A stretch of DNA of 64,000 bases from Vespula vulgaris (GCF_905475345.1 NC_066587.1:17185058-17249057); one strand, 5' to 3'; shown: positions 49,501-59,692, numbered from the stretch's first letter. Notes: generated by a model from the sequence alone, not told the origin. Numbers and translations are program-made.

Positions 49501-50325
49501 GCTGAATAGCTCGGGGGGTAAGCTGGAGAGACGATTGTCGGCGAGCTTCAAGATGGCCAGCGACGAGAGGCCCTCGAAAGCGCGATCCGCCATAAAGCCT
49601 ATGGCGTTGCACCGTAGATCCAAGCTGTGTAATCTGGTCAAACCGGAGAACGCGGCGGTAGGCAGGGACTCGATGCTATTGTTGCTAAGATCGAGTTCTT
49701 TCAAGCTCGACAGGCACTTGCTGACCGCATTGAAGCGGAAACTCGTCACCTCTCTCAAACGGTTCCTCGTCAAATTGAGTATTTCCAAGTTGATCAGAGG
49801 GCATAGAGCGCCTTCCGGTATATTCCACATATTGTTCTCCCCGAGATCGAGCTTTTCCAATTGACGAAGCTCGTCCGTGAATGCGCCGGCCGAAACGTCC
49901 AACGCCATCGCGGACCAATCGGTGTTGTGCGTCCTAACGGTCAAGTTACGCAACTCTCGAAGACCTTTGAACGCGTCGTCCGAGAGATTGCCTATCTTGC
50001 AGTACTCGATAACGAGCTCACGGAGCTCGACCAACGGCCTGAAGCTACCGGCGGTTAGGGAACTCTGATAGAAAAGAGCGTCGCTACATTCGAGACGCAA
50101 GCGAACCGTGTGTTGAGGCTGTATGACGCTGAAGTTGGTGTTCTCCAATTCGCTGTTGATGGTCCTCAAACGGCAAACCAAGGAAACGTCGTCCTCGGCA
50201 TCACCCGCGGTGACCCATTTGCACTCGTCCGGCGCTTTGTACCTCAACGCCTTGCTGAGAGACGCACCGAGGACGCCGAATATCGTGCCGAGTAATATGG
50301 CGAAGAAGGCAGGACTACCCCGCAT
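46597..50325 (-). CDS. Tollo: Toll-like receptor, Tollo/Toll-8 type, intronless CDS
   Basis: This is a complete 1242-residue single-pass receptor in one exon. Residues 1-22 form a hydrophobic signal peptide. A conserved N-terminal segment (about 30-130) carries CRLRTINSELENTNFSVIQP. Leucine-rich repeats run from about 100 to 672, followed by a C-terminal cap (LCDC at 677, Cys708, Cys731) and a cysteine-dense N-type cap (about 737-774, CHCCDFDACDCEMTC). A second repeat block spans about 790-910 and its cap starts near CECDY (920). The transmembrane helix is about 1016-1039. The TIR domain spans about 1070-1205, with box 1 FDAFVSYSS (1071), box 2 RDFPVG (1107, proline present) and box 3 FW (1196). 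This two-block, multi-cysteine layout is the protostome Toll type. From knowledge of the family, the TIR and N-terminal wording fit Tollo/Toll-8 better than Toll-6 or Toll-2/7. Fly Tollo acts at the epithelial surface in tissue patterning and cell intercalation, and it restrains airway immune signalling. The C-terminal tail is only about 37 residues. The start ATG has A at -3 and precedes the signal peptide. The family is near certain; the exact paralogue is less so. Confidence 0.96.
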   Translation of the reverse strand: MRGSPAFFAILLGTIFGVLGASLSKALRYKAPDECKWVTAGDAEDDVSLVCRLRTINSELENTNFSVIQPQHTVRLRLECSDALFYQSSLTAGSFRPLVELRELVIEYCKIGNLSDDAFKGLRELRNLTVRTHNTDWSAMALDVSAGAFTDELRQLEKLDLGENNMWNIPEGALCPLINLEILNLTRNRLREVTSFRFNAVSKCLSSLKELDLSNNSIESLPTAAFSGLTRLHSLDLRCNAIGFMADRAFEGLSSLAILKLADNRLSSLPPELFSDARSVQEIHLRNNTLNVLPPGLFGELTQLLVLDLSRNELTVEWVNAATFGGLVRLVVLDLSSNRITRLDPTVFRDLYSLQILRLQENLLESLPENTFSALYNLHTLLLSDNRLTVVDATTLSGLYVLSLLSLDNNRIHTIHPSSLKNASSLQDLHLNGNRLTSVPDALKATPLLRTLDLGENLISEIPSGTFDHVAQLYGLRLTENHIGNLTKGIFDRIKELKILNLSRNRIQYIEPGTFDENLNLQAIRLDGNQLTDIAGLFTNLPNLVWLNVSDNKLKWFDYAMIPTGLQWLDIHSNEIRELGNYFEIESQLQLSTFDASENKLMEITGNAIPMSVELLFLNDNLISKVQSYSFFKKPNLTRVDLKGNQIRNLEPYALRISAVPPDKPLPEFYIGDNQYLCDCTMEWLQRVNRQNQTRVQPRVMDLESIYCKLLYDREHAFVPLVEASHSQFLCKYETHCFALCHCCDFDACDCEMTCPLNCTCYHDQSWSANVVDCSNGGHTNKLPEQIPMDATRLYLDGNDLRVVSSHAFIGRKKLKVLFLNSSNIEIVQNRSFNGLRDLEDLHLQDNRIRELRGHEFEGLDALRQLHLQRNQLVSIGNDTFAPLRSLRVLRLQSNRLTTLAVWTLPSSIEVSLSANPWSCECDYLQSYREWIREPNVRVTDASELRCVYNVTEFEAFGDETFTDDEFGFSVTANDRDTNVNGSASSSCTGAVAIDNEVHRNYTKTIIEKQVLQDYLPLLVATLASSLVIMLLCMLAFIFRQELRVWFHSRFGVRIFYRNHEVDRDDRDKLFDAFVSYSSKDEAFVAEELAPVLEMGNPSYKLCLHYRDFPVGSFIADTIVQAVESSRRTIMVLSENFIKSEWCRFDFKSAHHQVLRDRRRRLILVLVGDVHQRDLDPDIRLYLKTNTYLQWGDKLFWEKLRFALPDVPNNQRTTQRSRQPPPVRRQHNNRTSNGSRTVSVHI

Positions 50326-50347
50326 CTTTCCGCCGTTCTCCGGGTCC

Positions 50348-50359
50348 TTAATATCCCAT
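50348..50359 (-). other. Minimal upstream ORF in Tollo leader
   Basis: On the receptor's strand, 34 bases upstream of the start codon, the sequence reads ATG GGA TAT TAA. This is a three-residue reading frame out of frame with the receptor. If the leader mRNA covers it, it could reduce initiation at the main start. The mRNA extent is not known. Confidence 0.4.
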
Positions 50360-50576
50360 GAAATCTTTCTTCCTTCTTCTGCTTTACGAGCTCCCGTTTA
50401 CACCGTTATTTATCCTCTAACGATGCACCCGCGTCGCGACACAATACCCGCACCGATCCATTTAACCCAACTTTTTTATTCTTATTCTTATTTTTACTTT
50501 GAATTTTTATCCTTCGAACGTTGGCACACCTTCGCAACGCACAACTGCACCAGTTTCCCGACGAAAAGAACACACC

Positions 50577-50603
50577 TCACAAACACTTCTTTTCTACCAA
50601 CAT
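50577..50603 (-). other. Second short upstream ORF, 8 codons
   Basis: On the receptor strand, about 280 bases upstream of the main start, an ATG opens an eight-codon frame (MLVEKKCL) ending in TGA. It matters only if transcription starts further upstream. No other ATG was found on this strand between it and the three-codon ORF next to the gene. Confidence 0.25.
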
Positions 50604-50662
50604 CTCGTCGCACGAAAGTATGTTGACCTTTCTCCTTCTCTTTCTTTCTTTACCTGTATACT

Positions 50663-50796
50663 TTCTATCTATTTATCTATCTATCTGTCTGTCTGTCTGT
50701 CTATCTATCTATCCATCTATCCATCTATCTATCTATCTATCTATCTATCTATATATCTATCTATCTATCTATCTATCTATCTACCTATCTATCTCG
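50663..50796. repeat. (CTAT)n/(CTGT)n microsatellite upstream of Tollo
   Basis: About 134 bases of CTAT units with a few CTGT and CCAT variants, roughly 340-470 bases upstream of the receptor start codon. It is the nearest large simple repeat to the gene and could be length-variable between individuals. Confidence 0.95.
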
Positions 50797-51197
50797 TCCC
50801 TTTTGTTTTTGTTTTCGTGTTTCTTCTATTTTCAATTTCCTCCCACAACTTACAACTGCACGATCCAGGGTCAGCTTAAATCCTCTTAAAATTACGTCCG
50901 GTCTTGGGAGTAACGAAACGTAACGAGTAAAGAAATTCCACGGGCCGCGGGTTCACTGATCTCGAAAAAGTTATCGACTTTCTCGGTTGAGAAGAAGTAG
51001 AAGAAGAAGAGCAAGAATAAGAACAAGAAGAAATGAAAGAAGGAGGAGAAGGAGAAGGAGGAGGAGGAGGCGAGAAGAAGAGATGAAATAAAGTCGCGGG
51101 CGTCGACGCGCGTGTATACGGCTCTGGTAAGACCCGCGGTTCTCCGAGAACTGGTTGGCAAGTTGTAAGGCCCAAGCTGGCTCCTCCGCTCTCTTAC
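50797..51197. other. Upstream region with GC-rich patch
   Basis: No coding frame supported. 50800-50990 is unique DNA. 50985-51080 is GAA/GGA-rich on the plus strand, so pyrimidine-rich on the receptor strand. From 51085 the DNA turns GC- and CpG-rich, continuing to about 51300. Confidence 0.6.
50965..51197 (-). other. Candidate 5' leader intron of Tollo
   Basis: On the receptor's strand a consensus donor, GAG|GTAAGAG, sits with its first intron base at 51197 in a GC-rich patch. A pyrimidine-rich stretch follows (about 51070-50990), then a plausible acceptor ending TTTTTCGAGATCAG near 50965. A small intron here would join a GC-rich upstream exon to the coding exon. This is motif-based inference only; an acceptor elsewhere is equally possible. 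Confidence 0.22.
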
Positions 51198-51445
51198 CTC
51201 GCCCCTCCGGTCGCCCTCCGGCCCTCAACGGTTCTCCCTCTTCCTCGCTGACCCCTCTCGTATCCATCGCAGCCGGCCTTCCTTCTCCCACCTCTTTGAC
51301 TCTCCTCTCTCCTCCATCAGCTTCTCCTCCTCTTCCTTTTACTCTTTCTCCTCCTTTTCCTCGTCTTCTTCGTCTCCTTCTCTTCTTCTTCTTCTTCTTC
51401 TTCTTCGTCCTCGTCGTCGTAGTCGTCGTCGTCGTCCTCGTCGTC

Positions 51446-51480
<35 letters not shown>

Positions 51481-51513
51481 TCTCCGTAGCCAGGGTCCGA
51501 CGTTCTGGCAAGC
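51198..51513 (-). other. Candidate noncoding 5' exon of Tollo
   Basis: On the receptor's strand this interval is bounded by an acceptor-like CTTGTTTTTATAG ending at 51514 and the GAG|GTAAGAG donor at 51197. It is GC-rich at both ends but carries a GAC/GAA trinucleotide array inside. It would be a 316-base untranslated exon. The acceptor word doubles as a TATA box (TATAAAAA, 51515-51522) on the plus strand, so the strand and meaning are uncertain. Confidence 0.2.
51372..51482. repeat. (TTC)n-(CGT)n triplet tract
   Basis: TTC triplets pass into CGT triplets over about 110 bases, about 1.1 kb upstream of the receptor start. Confidence 0.94.
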
Positions 51514-51716
51514 CTATAAAAACAAGACAGGTACACTCTCCGGGCTCTTACAGTGGCTCCTCAGCATCTGCAGCCTCCATCCACTACGTTCTTATTTCCT
51601 TGTCCCGCCTTCTTCTTTTCATCGTAAGAGTCCGTCCCTTTCTATCTTATTCTCTTCTGGCTCCTACCACACGGATCTCTCTTCTCATCTTCTCTTTCGC
51701 TCTTATACAGTTTCCT

Positions 51717-51786
51717 TCTTCTTCTTCTTCTTCTTCTTCTTCATCTTCATCTTCTTCTTCTTCTTCTTCATCTTCTTCTTCTTCTG
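51717..51786. repeat. (TTC)n triplet tract
   Basis: About 70 bases of TTC with four CAT interruptions. Confidence 0.94.
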
Positions 51787-52143
51787 GGTCTTCACAATCC
51801 TTCGTCTCTCTTTCACGAAGACCACGTCGATACGTCCCTGCAACCTTGCCCTCCTGTCATCTCTTCTCACATCGTTTCTACGATTCTGTCACGAGAGAAT
51901 GGAATCTCGAAAGAGGATGTTTGCTTAATGCCTTTGTGCGAATATACCGTTCGCGAGAACCTAAGAAAATTTCCTCGTTCGATCATTTGTATGTTTGCCC
52001 TATCCTCGCCCTCCTCCACACTTGTCACGCTCGTGTATGTATCTGTGTGTGAAGTTTTTTTTATTTTTATCTTACACGGAAAGATTTTTCAGTTCCTCGC
52101 CTATCATCATACTCTTCGTCTTCGTTGTTCTCTTCGTTTACCT

Positions 52144-52146
<3 letters not shown>

Positions 52147-52187
<41 letters not shown>

Positions 52188-52381
52188 GCTTCGTCTTACG
52201 TATCGACGACGACACGTTGAATATCCGCGAAACTGGAAACGAATAATTTTTCTAGACGCCGCTCTCTCCTTCTTCTTCTTCTTCTTCTTCTTCTTCTTCT
52301 TCTTCTTCTCTTTCGATCTTCTTCGAGATAACGCGAGACACGGCGATCCCTCGTGCGCTCTCTCTCTCTCTCTCTCTCTCG
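52147..52381. repeat. CT and TTC arrays
   Basis: CT at 52147-52183, TTC at 52268-52310 and CT at 52361-52381, separated by short unique pieces. Confidence 0.92.
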
Positions 52382-52740
52382 CGCACGAGATGCTCCTTTT
52401 ATTTCGTTCGTCGGAGTTTCTCCCTGGAATCGAGTTTGCGGAGGATCTCGGTACTTCGAGTGATTCGTCGATTTTACAAGAAAATACGAGCTACGGTGCC
52501 CGCCCGTTTTGCATTTTTTTCCTCTTCCTCCCTGTACCCTGTACCAATACCTCTTCGTCGTTCTCTCTACAAACATTTCTTTCTTTTATTCTTTATCTTT
52601 TCATTTATTTTTCTTCTCCTTCTGCTTTCTTCATTTCCTTCCTTCTTTCCTTCTTTTCCTTCTTAGATACATCGTTAACTTTATTCGATGTTTCTCTGTA
52701 TACTTACCGGTTTCCAGACTCCACGTTCAAGGTTCTTTTC

Positions 52741-52821
52741 CTTCTTCTTCTTCTTCTTCTTCTTCTTCTTCTTCCTCCTCCTCCTCTCCTCCTCCTTCTT
52801 CTTCTTCTTCTTCTTCTTGGC
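52741..52821. repeat. (TTC)n/(TCC)n triplet tract
   Basis: About 80 bases, with TTC on both sides of a TCC core. Confidence 0.94.
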
Positions 52822-53260
52822 CATTGTCTTTAAGGTCTGTTTGCGATTCACGCATTCTTCTCTTATTGAGTGTGAAACGATCCGGCGCATTGTGTCAGGA
52901 ATCGTGTGTAAGGACACGTCAAGTGGTTCCCCACGGAGAAGCCGCCTCCTTTCAGAAAACCTTACCTCGTAGTTCCGCCTCTCGTCGTTGAAAAGTGATT
53001 TGTTACCTTTACCTGCTCAAAGTAGGGGTCTCCATTGGCAGGGGCACCCTTCTTCCTTCTTCTTTAAAGACATCGTCGTTTCGGTCTGATTTATCTAACT
53101 CGAAAGCTCTCTACACAGGGAAGTCGAGTATTAGGCATGATTACTTTGACAAAATTGCCATAGAATCGAGTTCGAGTCACTTCGAAACTCGTAATTTCGA
53201 TTTTATCCATTTAATCTCTCGCGCGAATTTATACAAGGTCTCCTTTGTCTTTTTTCTCCT

Positions 53261-53304
<44 letters not shown>

Positions 53305-55114
53305 ATTTTAACAAACTGCTCTTTCGGAGTTTCGAGAGTCGTTTCGAGGTTAGCACCAAGTTCTTTACGAAATACTGTAAAAAAGTAACCGAAGATAGAA
53401 TCGTCGTCTTTTTACGATGCAATATCTTTCAACGCGAAGGAAACATTAACGTCCTTCGGTAAATTTTATGAACCTTAATTTAATCCGAAGATACTTCGGG
53501 TCTAATAATTCCGCAACAACGGAAAAGAATTTTGACGATCCTTGAATAAAATTGTTTCGATCGTCGTATTTTTCTTTCATATCCTCTCGTTAAGATGTCT
53601 TTAAACCAACATAGATTAAATCGACAAAAACTAATCTCGTTTCGTATTGTCAGAGAAAAACAATAAATAAATAAATCGTCCGTATCGTATTTTCACTTTC
53701 GAGATCGTTCATTAACGTTGTAATAATAACATGCTCGATGATTTTATGTGGTTATATTATCATTATTACGCTATACGTACCAAGGTCAAACGCTTTGAAT
53801 TGATCGAACGTTACAGTATCGAAGCTAACGCCTTTCGCTTCGGTTAGTTACACACCGACTGATCTCGCACACGCACGTACGTACGCATCCACGCACACGG
53901 ACACGTTACAGGTTGGTTTATAAGCTCGGTTTGTAACATTATTCCATTTCGTCTCTGGTTTCTTCGATGGAGAGCGTGTAAGAGAACTCATAATACCATA
54001 CAAAATTCTAATCGCATAGACGGATCTATGATTATTTTCCAGCCAACTTTCTCTCGTTCTTTCTCATCAAACGAATCAGACGTTCTCGGAAAGAACTTTA
54101 TCTCGTCAAGTCGTAGATAAATTTTCGTTCCGCTTTATCATCTCCAACGAAAGCGATTTCTGCTTAACTTCTCTCATGTTATGTCATAATCTCGCCGTCT
54201 AGTTTTACGCGAAGTATCTGAATACACGTGATAAATTTTCACGTTAAAGAACGATTCGTTTGAAAAGAAAAAAAGAACATTATGCTTACGACATTTTTTC
54301 TTGCTCGAATATTCGTGCGAAATATTAGATTAAAACGAAAAAAAAGAAAAAGAAAGGAAATGTTGAGAAAAATCTTATGTTATTCTACGGAAAAATAAGA
54401 AAAAAGGGGGAGGAAAGAAAGAAAAGAGAAACAGATTCATCAAAATTTCGATCGAACGATCCAATCTTCGATCGTCGTTTCGTAATTTTTTAAGGAGACC
54501 ACCGTAGAGATATCAGAGTGAAAACTCTCTCTCTCTCTCTCTCTTTCCATCTCTCATGTCACCGCGTTTGGTCACCGCCTTTTGGACACCGTTAGACGAA
54601 GCCAATAAATAATAACCTCGTTGAGTGCTCGTCAACAAGAGAAAACCTGTCGAACGGAACTCGCATTCTTCGTCGAGAGCAAATACATTGTCGATAATAT
54701 AATAAATCTCGGGTAGGCCGAAATATACCTTTTTCCGGGCCTCGTGGGTCCTCCTCGCGGAACGTCGTTTGGGAGGGTAGAAGAGGGGGAAAAAAGAAAA
54801 GAAAAGATAGAAAAAAGAATGAAGGAAGGAGAAAAAAGAGAGAGAAAGGATCGAAAGGAAAGGAGAACGAATCTTACCTCTGGCTACTCTCTTTCTCTTT
54901 CGTTCCATGAGTCTCTCCCATCCCGTGGAACCGAAATCCCGTGGAACTTCTTTTTTAGACCGTGTCGAGTTTGATTAGCAATGCGATGTGAATGGGCCTT
55001 AAGAAGAAGGATGCTCCGATGGCTGCGCCGCTGAAAGGTGGCTAGTTGGCGGCAGGGATCGGCGAAAGCGGTCAGTGATCGCTGGGGCCTCATGCTTCCT
55101 CCCCTTCCACTTCA

Positions 55115-55172
55115 TCTCCTCCTTCTCCTCCTCCTCCTCCTCCTCCTCCTCCTTCTTCTTCTTCTTCTTCTC
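55115..55172. repeat. (TCC)n/(TTC)n triplet tract
   Basis: About 58 bases of TCC passing into TTC. Confidence 0.93.
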
Positions 55173-56411
55173 ATCCTCTTCTTTCCCCACTACTCTATCT
55201 TCTTCTCTCTCCTTTTCTCTCTCTCTCTCTCTCTACTTCACTCGTGCTCACTCGTTCTCCCTACCACACAGTGTTCGAGTCCCTCCGAGGCTCGCAGCCC
55301 GCCTCTGGGCCGCCTAGTCTCCTTTCAACGATGCAGGTGACGGAGCATTCTTTTAAATCTAATCAACTACCGAACCCCCGACTCGATCTCTACTACGTGT
55401 GCACCATATACTGTAGACTATGCACGTCCTATGTTCTATATTCACCTAGAGATAGTTGGATATATATATATATATGTATGTATGTATGTGTGTTGTATAT
55501 ATATAAATATGTATATATACATATATTATATGTATGTATGTATGCGAGAACTATATGGAGTGGCCGCGGAATATCAGATGCGACCGAAAGCTCGTTAATC
55601 CGTTTTACGAGGAACGCCGAGGCCACCTAACGCAGCGAGTGCAAATGTTGTCGACATCGCTTTGTCGACACCACGTTTTGCATTATAGACTTTACACGCA
55701 CGCACACAACATACGTAATGGTATATATTTAGAATGCTCGATATAGGTAATATTCCTATGATCCTAATATTCCCTTTTTTTTTTTTTAATTTCGTTTATT
55801 TTTTATTTCATTCTCCTTTCTTTTTTCTTTCTTTTTTTTTACTGGAAAATCCTTTTACATCATCGACGACTCCTTCGCAAACAGACTCCTTCTTTCTTTT
55901 TTCTCCCCTTTCGGATATACCTACGTACAATATATATGCTCTATATATGTATATGTATGTATATATGTATATGTGTGTGTGTGTGTATACATGGCGTGCC
56001 GTAGGAGTACAAGCCAAGAATGACGTACGCAATAAGAAAAGCTCTTCTTAGACGAAATAACCGTAATTATCGAAGCTCCGCAAATGAATGCAAATACTTC
56101 TTGGTTTTTGCCGCTCGATGGAGTATCATTTTGCCATACATATGGAGATTATTCTCCGGCCGGAAGGCGTGTCGTTAATATCGAAGTATACTCTATATAC
56201 ATACATACATACGTACGTACGTACCCACGCATGTATATATTCTCGTGTATGTCCGAGTTGTGCGCTTACAAGTATACCAGCACGCACATATTCCAGTAGT
56301 TTTGGCTTCGTCTCCTTCACGATATCTCGCGTGTTGTCCAATACCAGACTTCAACATTTGAACGTAAGCCAAATCTCTTTCTTTTATTTATTTGTTTATT
56401 TATTCTTTTTG

Positions 56412-56611
56412 TTTTTGTTTTGTTCTTTCGTGTTTTTTTTAATTTTTTTTGTATTTTTTCTTTTGTATTTTTTTTTTTTTTTTCATTCGAACATTTCGTT
56501 TCCTTCTGTTTCTTTTTTCGTTCTTTGTTTTGTCCTTTCGCCTTTTTTAATTGTTTTGTTTTTCTTTGTTTTGTTTTTTTTTCCATTCGAACATTTCGTT
56601 TCCTTCTGTTT
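56412..56611. repeat. Diverged tandem duplication, 100-bp unit
   Basis: A 28-base segment starting at 56484 recurs without change at 56584, exactly 100 bases on. The T-rich DNA before each copy is also alignable (for example TTCTTTCG...TTTTTTAATT against TCCTTTCG...TTTTTTAATT). The whole is best read as two tandem copies of a 100-base unit, the left half of which has drifted. Confidence 0.8.
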
Positions 56612-57392
56612 ATACATTTTCGAACGAACGACGAGAGAAAGTTTATATTCTCCCTTCAACGAACGCGTACGTTCATTAGTAGCCGAGCAGGGAAATCAAT
56701 CAAAAGGCCGTTGGATTGTTACGCGTAGCGAAAGAAACTACCGGATTCCGGGCGTCACTTTACCGGTTTGATAAAGACAGATGCGTGCTGATAATTCAAA
56801 CAGGATCTCTCCTCTCGCTCTCACAGCGAGTAAGTAATTTATCGATTGGGAATGCGACTTTGACAGGCGCGACCCCGGCATTGACCGAACTTTAATCAGC
56901 TATGGAATACGTTTGGAATATCCTTCAATATGTGCTTTTTTCATCCTTTCTTTTTTTCTCTTTCTCTTTTTTTTTGTCAGCAGCTGGAACAATGATTAAA
57001 TAGCGTCGAGAGTCCGACGAGGAGAACGAGAAAGAAAAAAAGAAAGAAAGAAAGAAAGAAAAAATCTAATCCATGTATATGACGTATAAGGCGTGTTGCT
57101 GCTACACTTTTAACTGTGCTCTTTTATCTTCTGTCGTAATTGAAAAAAGAGATAAATAAATAAATAAATAAATAAATAACAAAGGGACCCATTACGAAGA
57201 TAAATTTATCGATCGACGGAATGTTGATTTCTCGTACGATCTGCATCTCTAATTAAAAATGAAGAAAAAGGAGAAGCACGTGGTTATTTTTATTCGCGTC
57301 GAAAATCGCACGATTACGATAATAGGAGTAGTGTTAGCGCGAATTCGCATAAACGTTTTAAACGGAGCGATCGATCATCCGGCTCGTGAAGG

Positions 57393-57400
<8 letters not shown>

Positions 57401-57466
<66 letters not shown>
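57401..57466. repeat. (GA)n array
   Basis: About 65 bases of perfect GA. Confidence 0.96.
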
Positions 57467-57468
<2 letters not shown>

Positions 57469-57777
57469 GAAAGAGAAGAGTGGAGAGGGAAAGGGGAAGG
57501 TGCCTGTCGTTCGATAAATTCACACGGGGGAACGGAGAGAACGACGTTGACGAAAACCCAAGCTGATCTCTTGCGTAATTCACGATCATTACGGTTATCA
57601 TTTAACTTGGAGGTATATCACCGACTTAAGCTCTCCTCTAATCTCTCTGTCTCTCTCTCTCTCTCCCCCCCTCTCTCTCTCTCTCTGTCTCTCTCTCTTC
57701 GTGCCTGTAATTAGCGCGTCTTTCCAACTGTAATTATTCCAAGTCGAATATTTCAAAAGGGGTAAAATCTCTCAGTG

Positions 57778-57780
<3 letters not shown>

Positions 57781-57822
<42 letters not shown>
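57781..57822. repeat. (CT)n array
   Basis: About 40 bases of perfect CT. Confidence 0.95.
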
Positions 57823-57829
<7 letters not shown>

Positions 57830-58336
57830 GTATTTCTCTTTCTCTTTTCTGTGTGTTTCACGACGGAACGAAATGAGAAGACCACGTGTTCTCCGTTGGC
57901 ACGAAACTAGGATGCTTACGGTACACTTTCACTCGTAGTCGAGCTGACTTTTCCTCGCGTCTTTTACGAGCGAGCCAATCTCCCACTGTACCTGGCTTAT
58001 TGTTTTCAGAGACGGTTTCTACTATCTATCCTCCGACGTAATCACGATCTCGCAGCTTGCGAAGCCGCAAGATCACCTGCTACTTTCCTCTTTTCCTTTT
58101 GTCTTTTTTTTCTCCTTGTCTTATTTTTTCCTCGTTTCTTTCCTCTTCCCTTCTCTCTCTCTCTCTCTCTCTCTTTTGCTCTCTCTCTCTCTTTCTCTTT
58201 CTCTCTCTCAATTTCTCTTGCGGAATCCAACCGTTCGTTTTCCCGATTCCTAGAACGATTAGACAGTTTACTATTTCGTAAACGCTAAACGGTCCTTCAA
58301 ATGTATTTCACTTGAAATCGTTTCGCGCGTGATTTG

Positions 58337-58365
58337 CCCCTCCCCCATTTTGCCCCCACCCACCC
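58337..58365 (-). other. G-quadruplex motif on the receptor strand
   Basis: Read on the minus strand, G runs of 3, 3, 5, 5 and 4 are separated by loops of 1, 1, 6 and 1 bases. It is a strong quadruplex pattern about 8 kb upstream of the receptor gene. Confidence 0.72.
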
Positions 58366-59003
58366 TCAATCACCACAAACGTTTCTTCAACCGCGGAAGA
58401 ATCGTAAGTCATTATAAGGGAATCGTAAGATTCTGTTAAGTCACTGTGTGAACTCGTTTTGCACAATATTAATTATTTCTTTGAAAATGTATCAGTACTC
58501 AAACGAAATGTCGCCCGATTTATTTCGTTTATACGAAATATATAAAATCGTAAAATGTGATACGCATTTCTTTTCTTTTTTTTTTGTTTCGTTTTCTTCT
58601 TCTTCTTTTTTATTACTCTCGCAAAATATTTTTATAAAGTACTAAATCGAAGAGATTCGAAAGTAAAGTTTTGAACGTATTTCAGTTTTCTTTTCTTTCT
58701 GTTTTCTCTCTCTCTCTCTCTCGACGATATCTACCATTCATACGATATTCCTTACTAATTTTATCGATCGTACGATCTTCCAACACATCGTGTATTTTTT
58801 TCTTTTTATTCCCCCCTCCGTTTGATTTGTTTTTTCATTTCCTGTTCTTTTTTCTCTCTCTTTTTTTTTTATTCCTTTTTTCCCTTTTAATTTTATTTAA
58901 ACAGCGTTATACGAGACTCGCAGGCGCATGCATTCGCCTTTGGCAGTTCGCTTTTACGATCGACGCTCTCGACAACCGGTACGAAAATTCGTGAGGCAAC
59001 GAA

Positions 59004-59034
<31 letters not shown>

Positions 59035-59640
59035 AAGAGAAAGAGAGGAAACGTGAATCGTGTTTGGGGAATCGACGAAGTCAAAAAGTCTCATGGGAGG
59101 ACGGGTTCCTTCTCCGACGGATAAGATACCGATCGAACTTTAACGACCTCTCACGAAAAAGGGCTCGGCCGTGGTCCCTTATCAAAAGCATGAGAAGAGG
59201 CACGTTCCTTTTCGGATCGTCCTTTCAACATGGAAACTTTATTATTCGCGTGGTTCGCGAATGTCACGTTGATGATCATAGGGGTCCGAGTATCGATAAT
59301 CGACCATGGAAAATTGATGGTTCCTCGTTTTAGATAACCAAAGAAATTCTCTCTCTTTCTCTTTCGATCTCTCTCTTTCTCTCTCTCTTTCTCTCAAATA
59401 CTTATACAAAAGTGTCTTCTTAAGAATCCACTTTTCTCCCACAAAAGACTATCTTACGCGTGCACGCGTCGTCAAAGAAAGAGGACGATAATGGTAGAAA
59501 GAGGAAAAGAGGGAGAGAGGGGAGGACTTGAGGGAAATCTAGGAAGGATTAGAAGCACGTCGACGAGAAACGAGTTGCTGACGGAGCCGAATGAACCTGA
59601 AGAGAGAAGAGACGAAAGGAGCATGAGAAAGAGAGAGATA

Positions 59641-59692
59641 AGTAGATAGATAGATGGATAGATAGATAGATAGATAGATAGAGAGAGAGAGG
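59641..59692. repeat. (GATA)n-(GA)n array
   Basis: About nine GATA units, one of them GATG, then GA. Confidence 0.94.

Larger units (their letters stand above)
50326..50662 (-). other. Tollo 5' leader / proximal upstream region
   Basis: About 340 bases of non-repetitive DNA directly upstream of the receptor start. On the gene's strand it is purine-rich near the ATG and has no convincing polypyrimidine-AG acceptor, so the leader is probably continuous with the coding exon here. An AT-rich word GGATAAAAATTC occurs at about 50500-50512, but no initiator was seen at the right spacing. Confidence 0.4.
51514..55700. other. Noncoding upstream DNA
   Basis: No supported gene. A 155-codon plus frame at 52995-53462 crosses a CT tract (53267-53299) and matches nothing known. 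The longest non-repetitive stretch is 53300-54520, about 1.2 kb of AT-leaning DNA. Other unique parts: 51480-51710, 52380-52520, 52830-53260, 54560-54780, 54900-55110 and 55260-55450. TA/TATG tracts lie at 55458-55540. Confidence 0.6.

Noticed and set aside
52995..53462. 155-codon plus-strand frame
   Set aside because: It has no ATG at its 5' end, crosses a CT microsatellite (Leu-Ser run) and is of a length expected by chance a few times in 64 kb.
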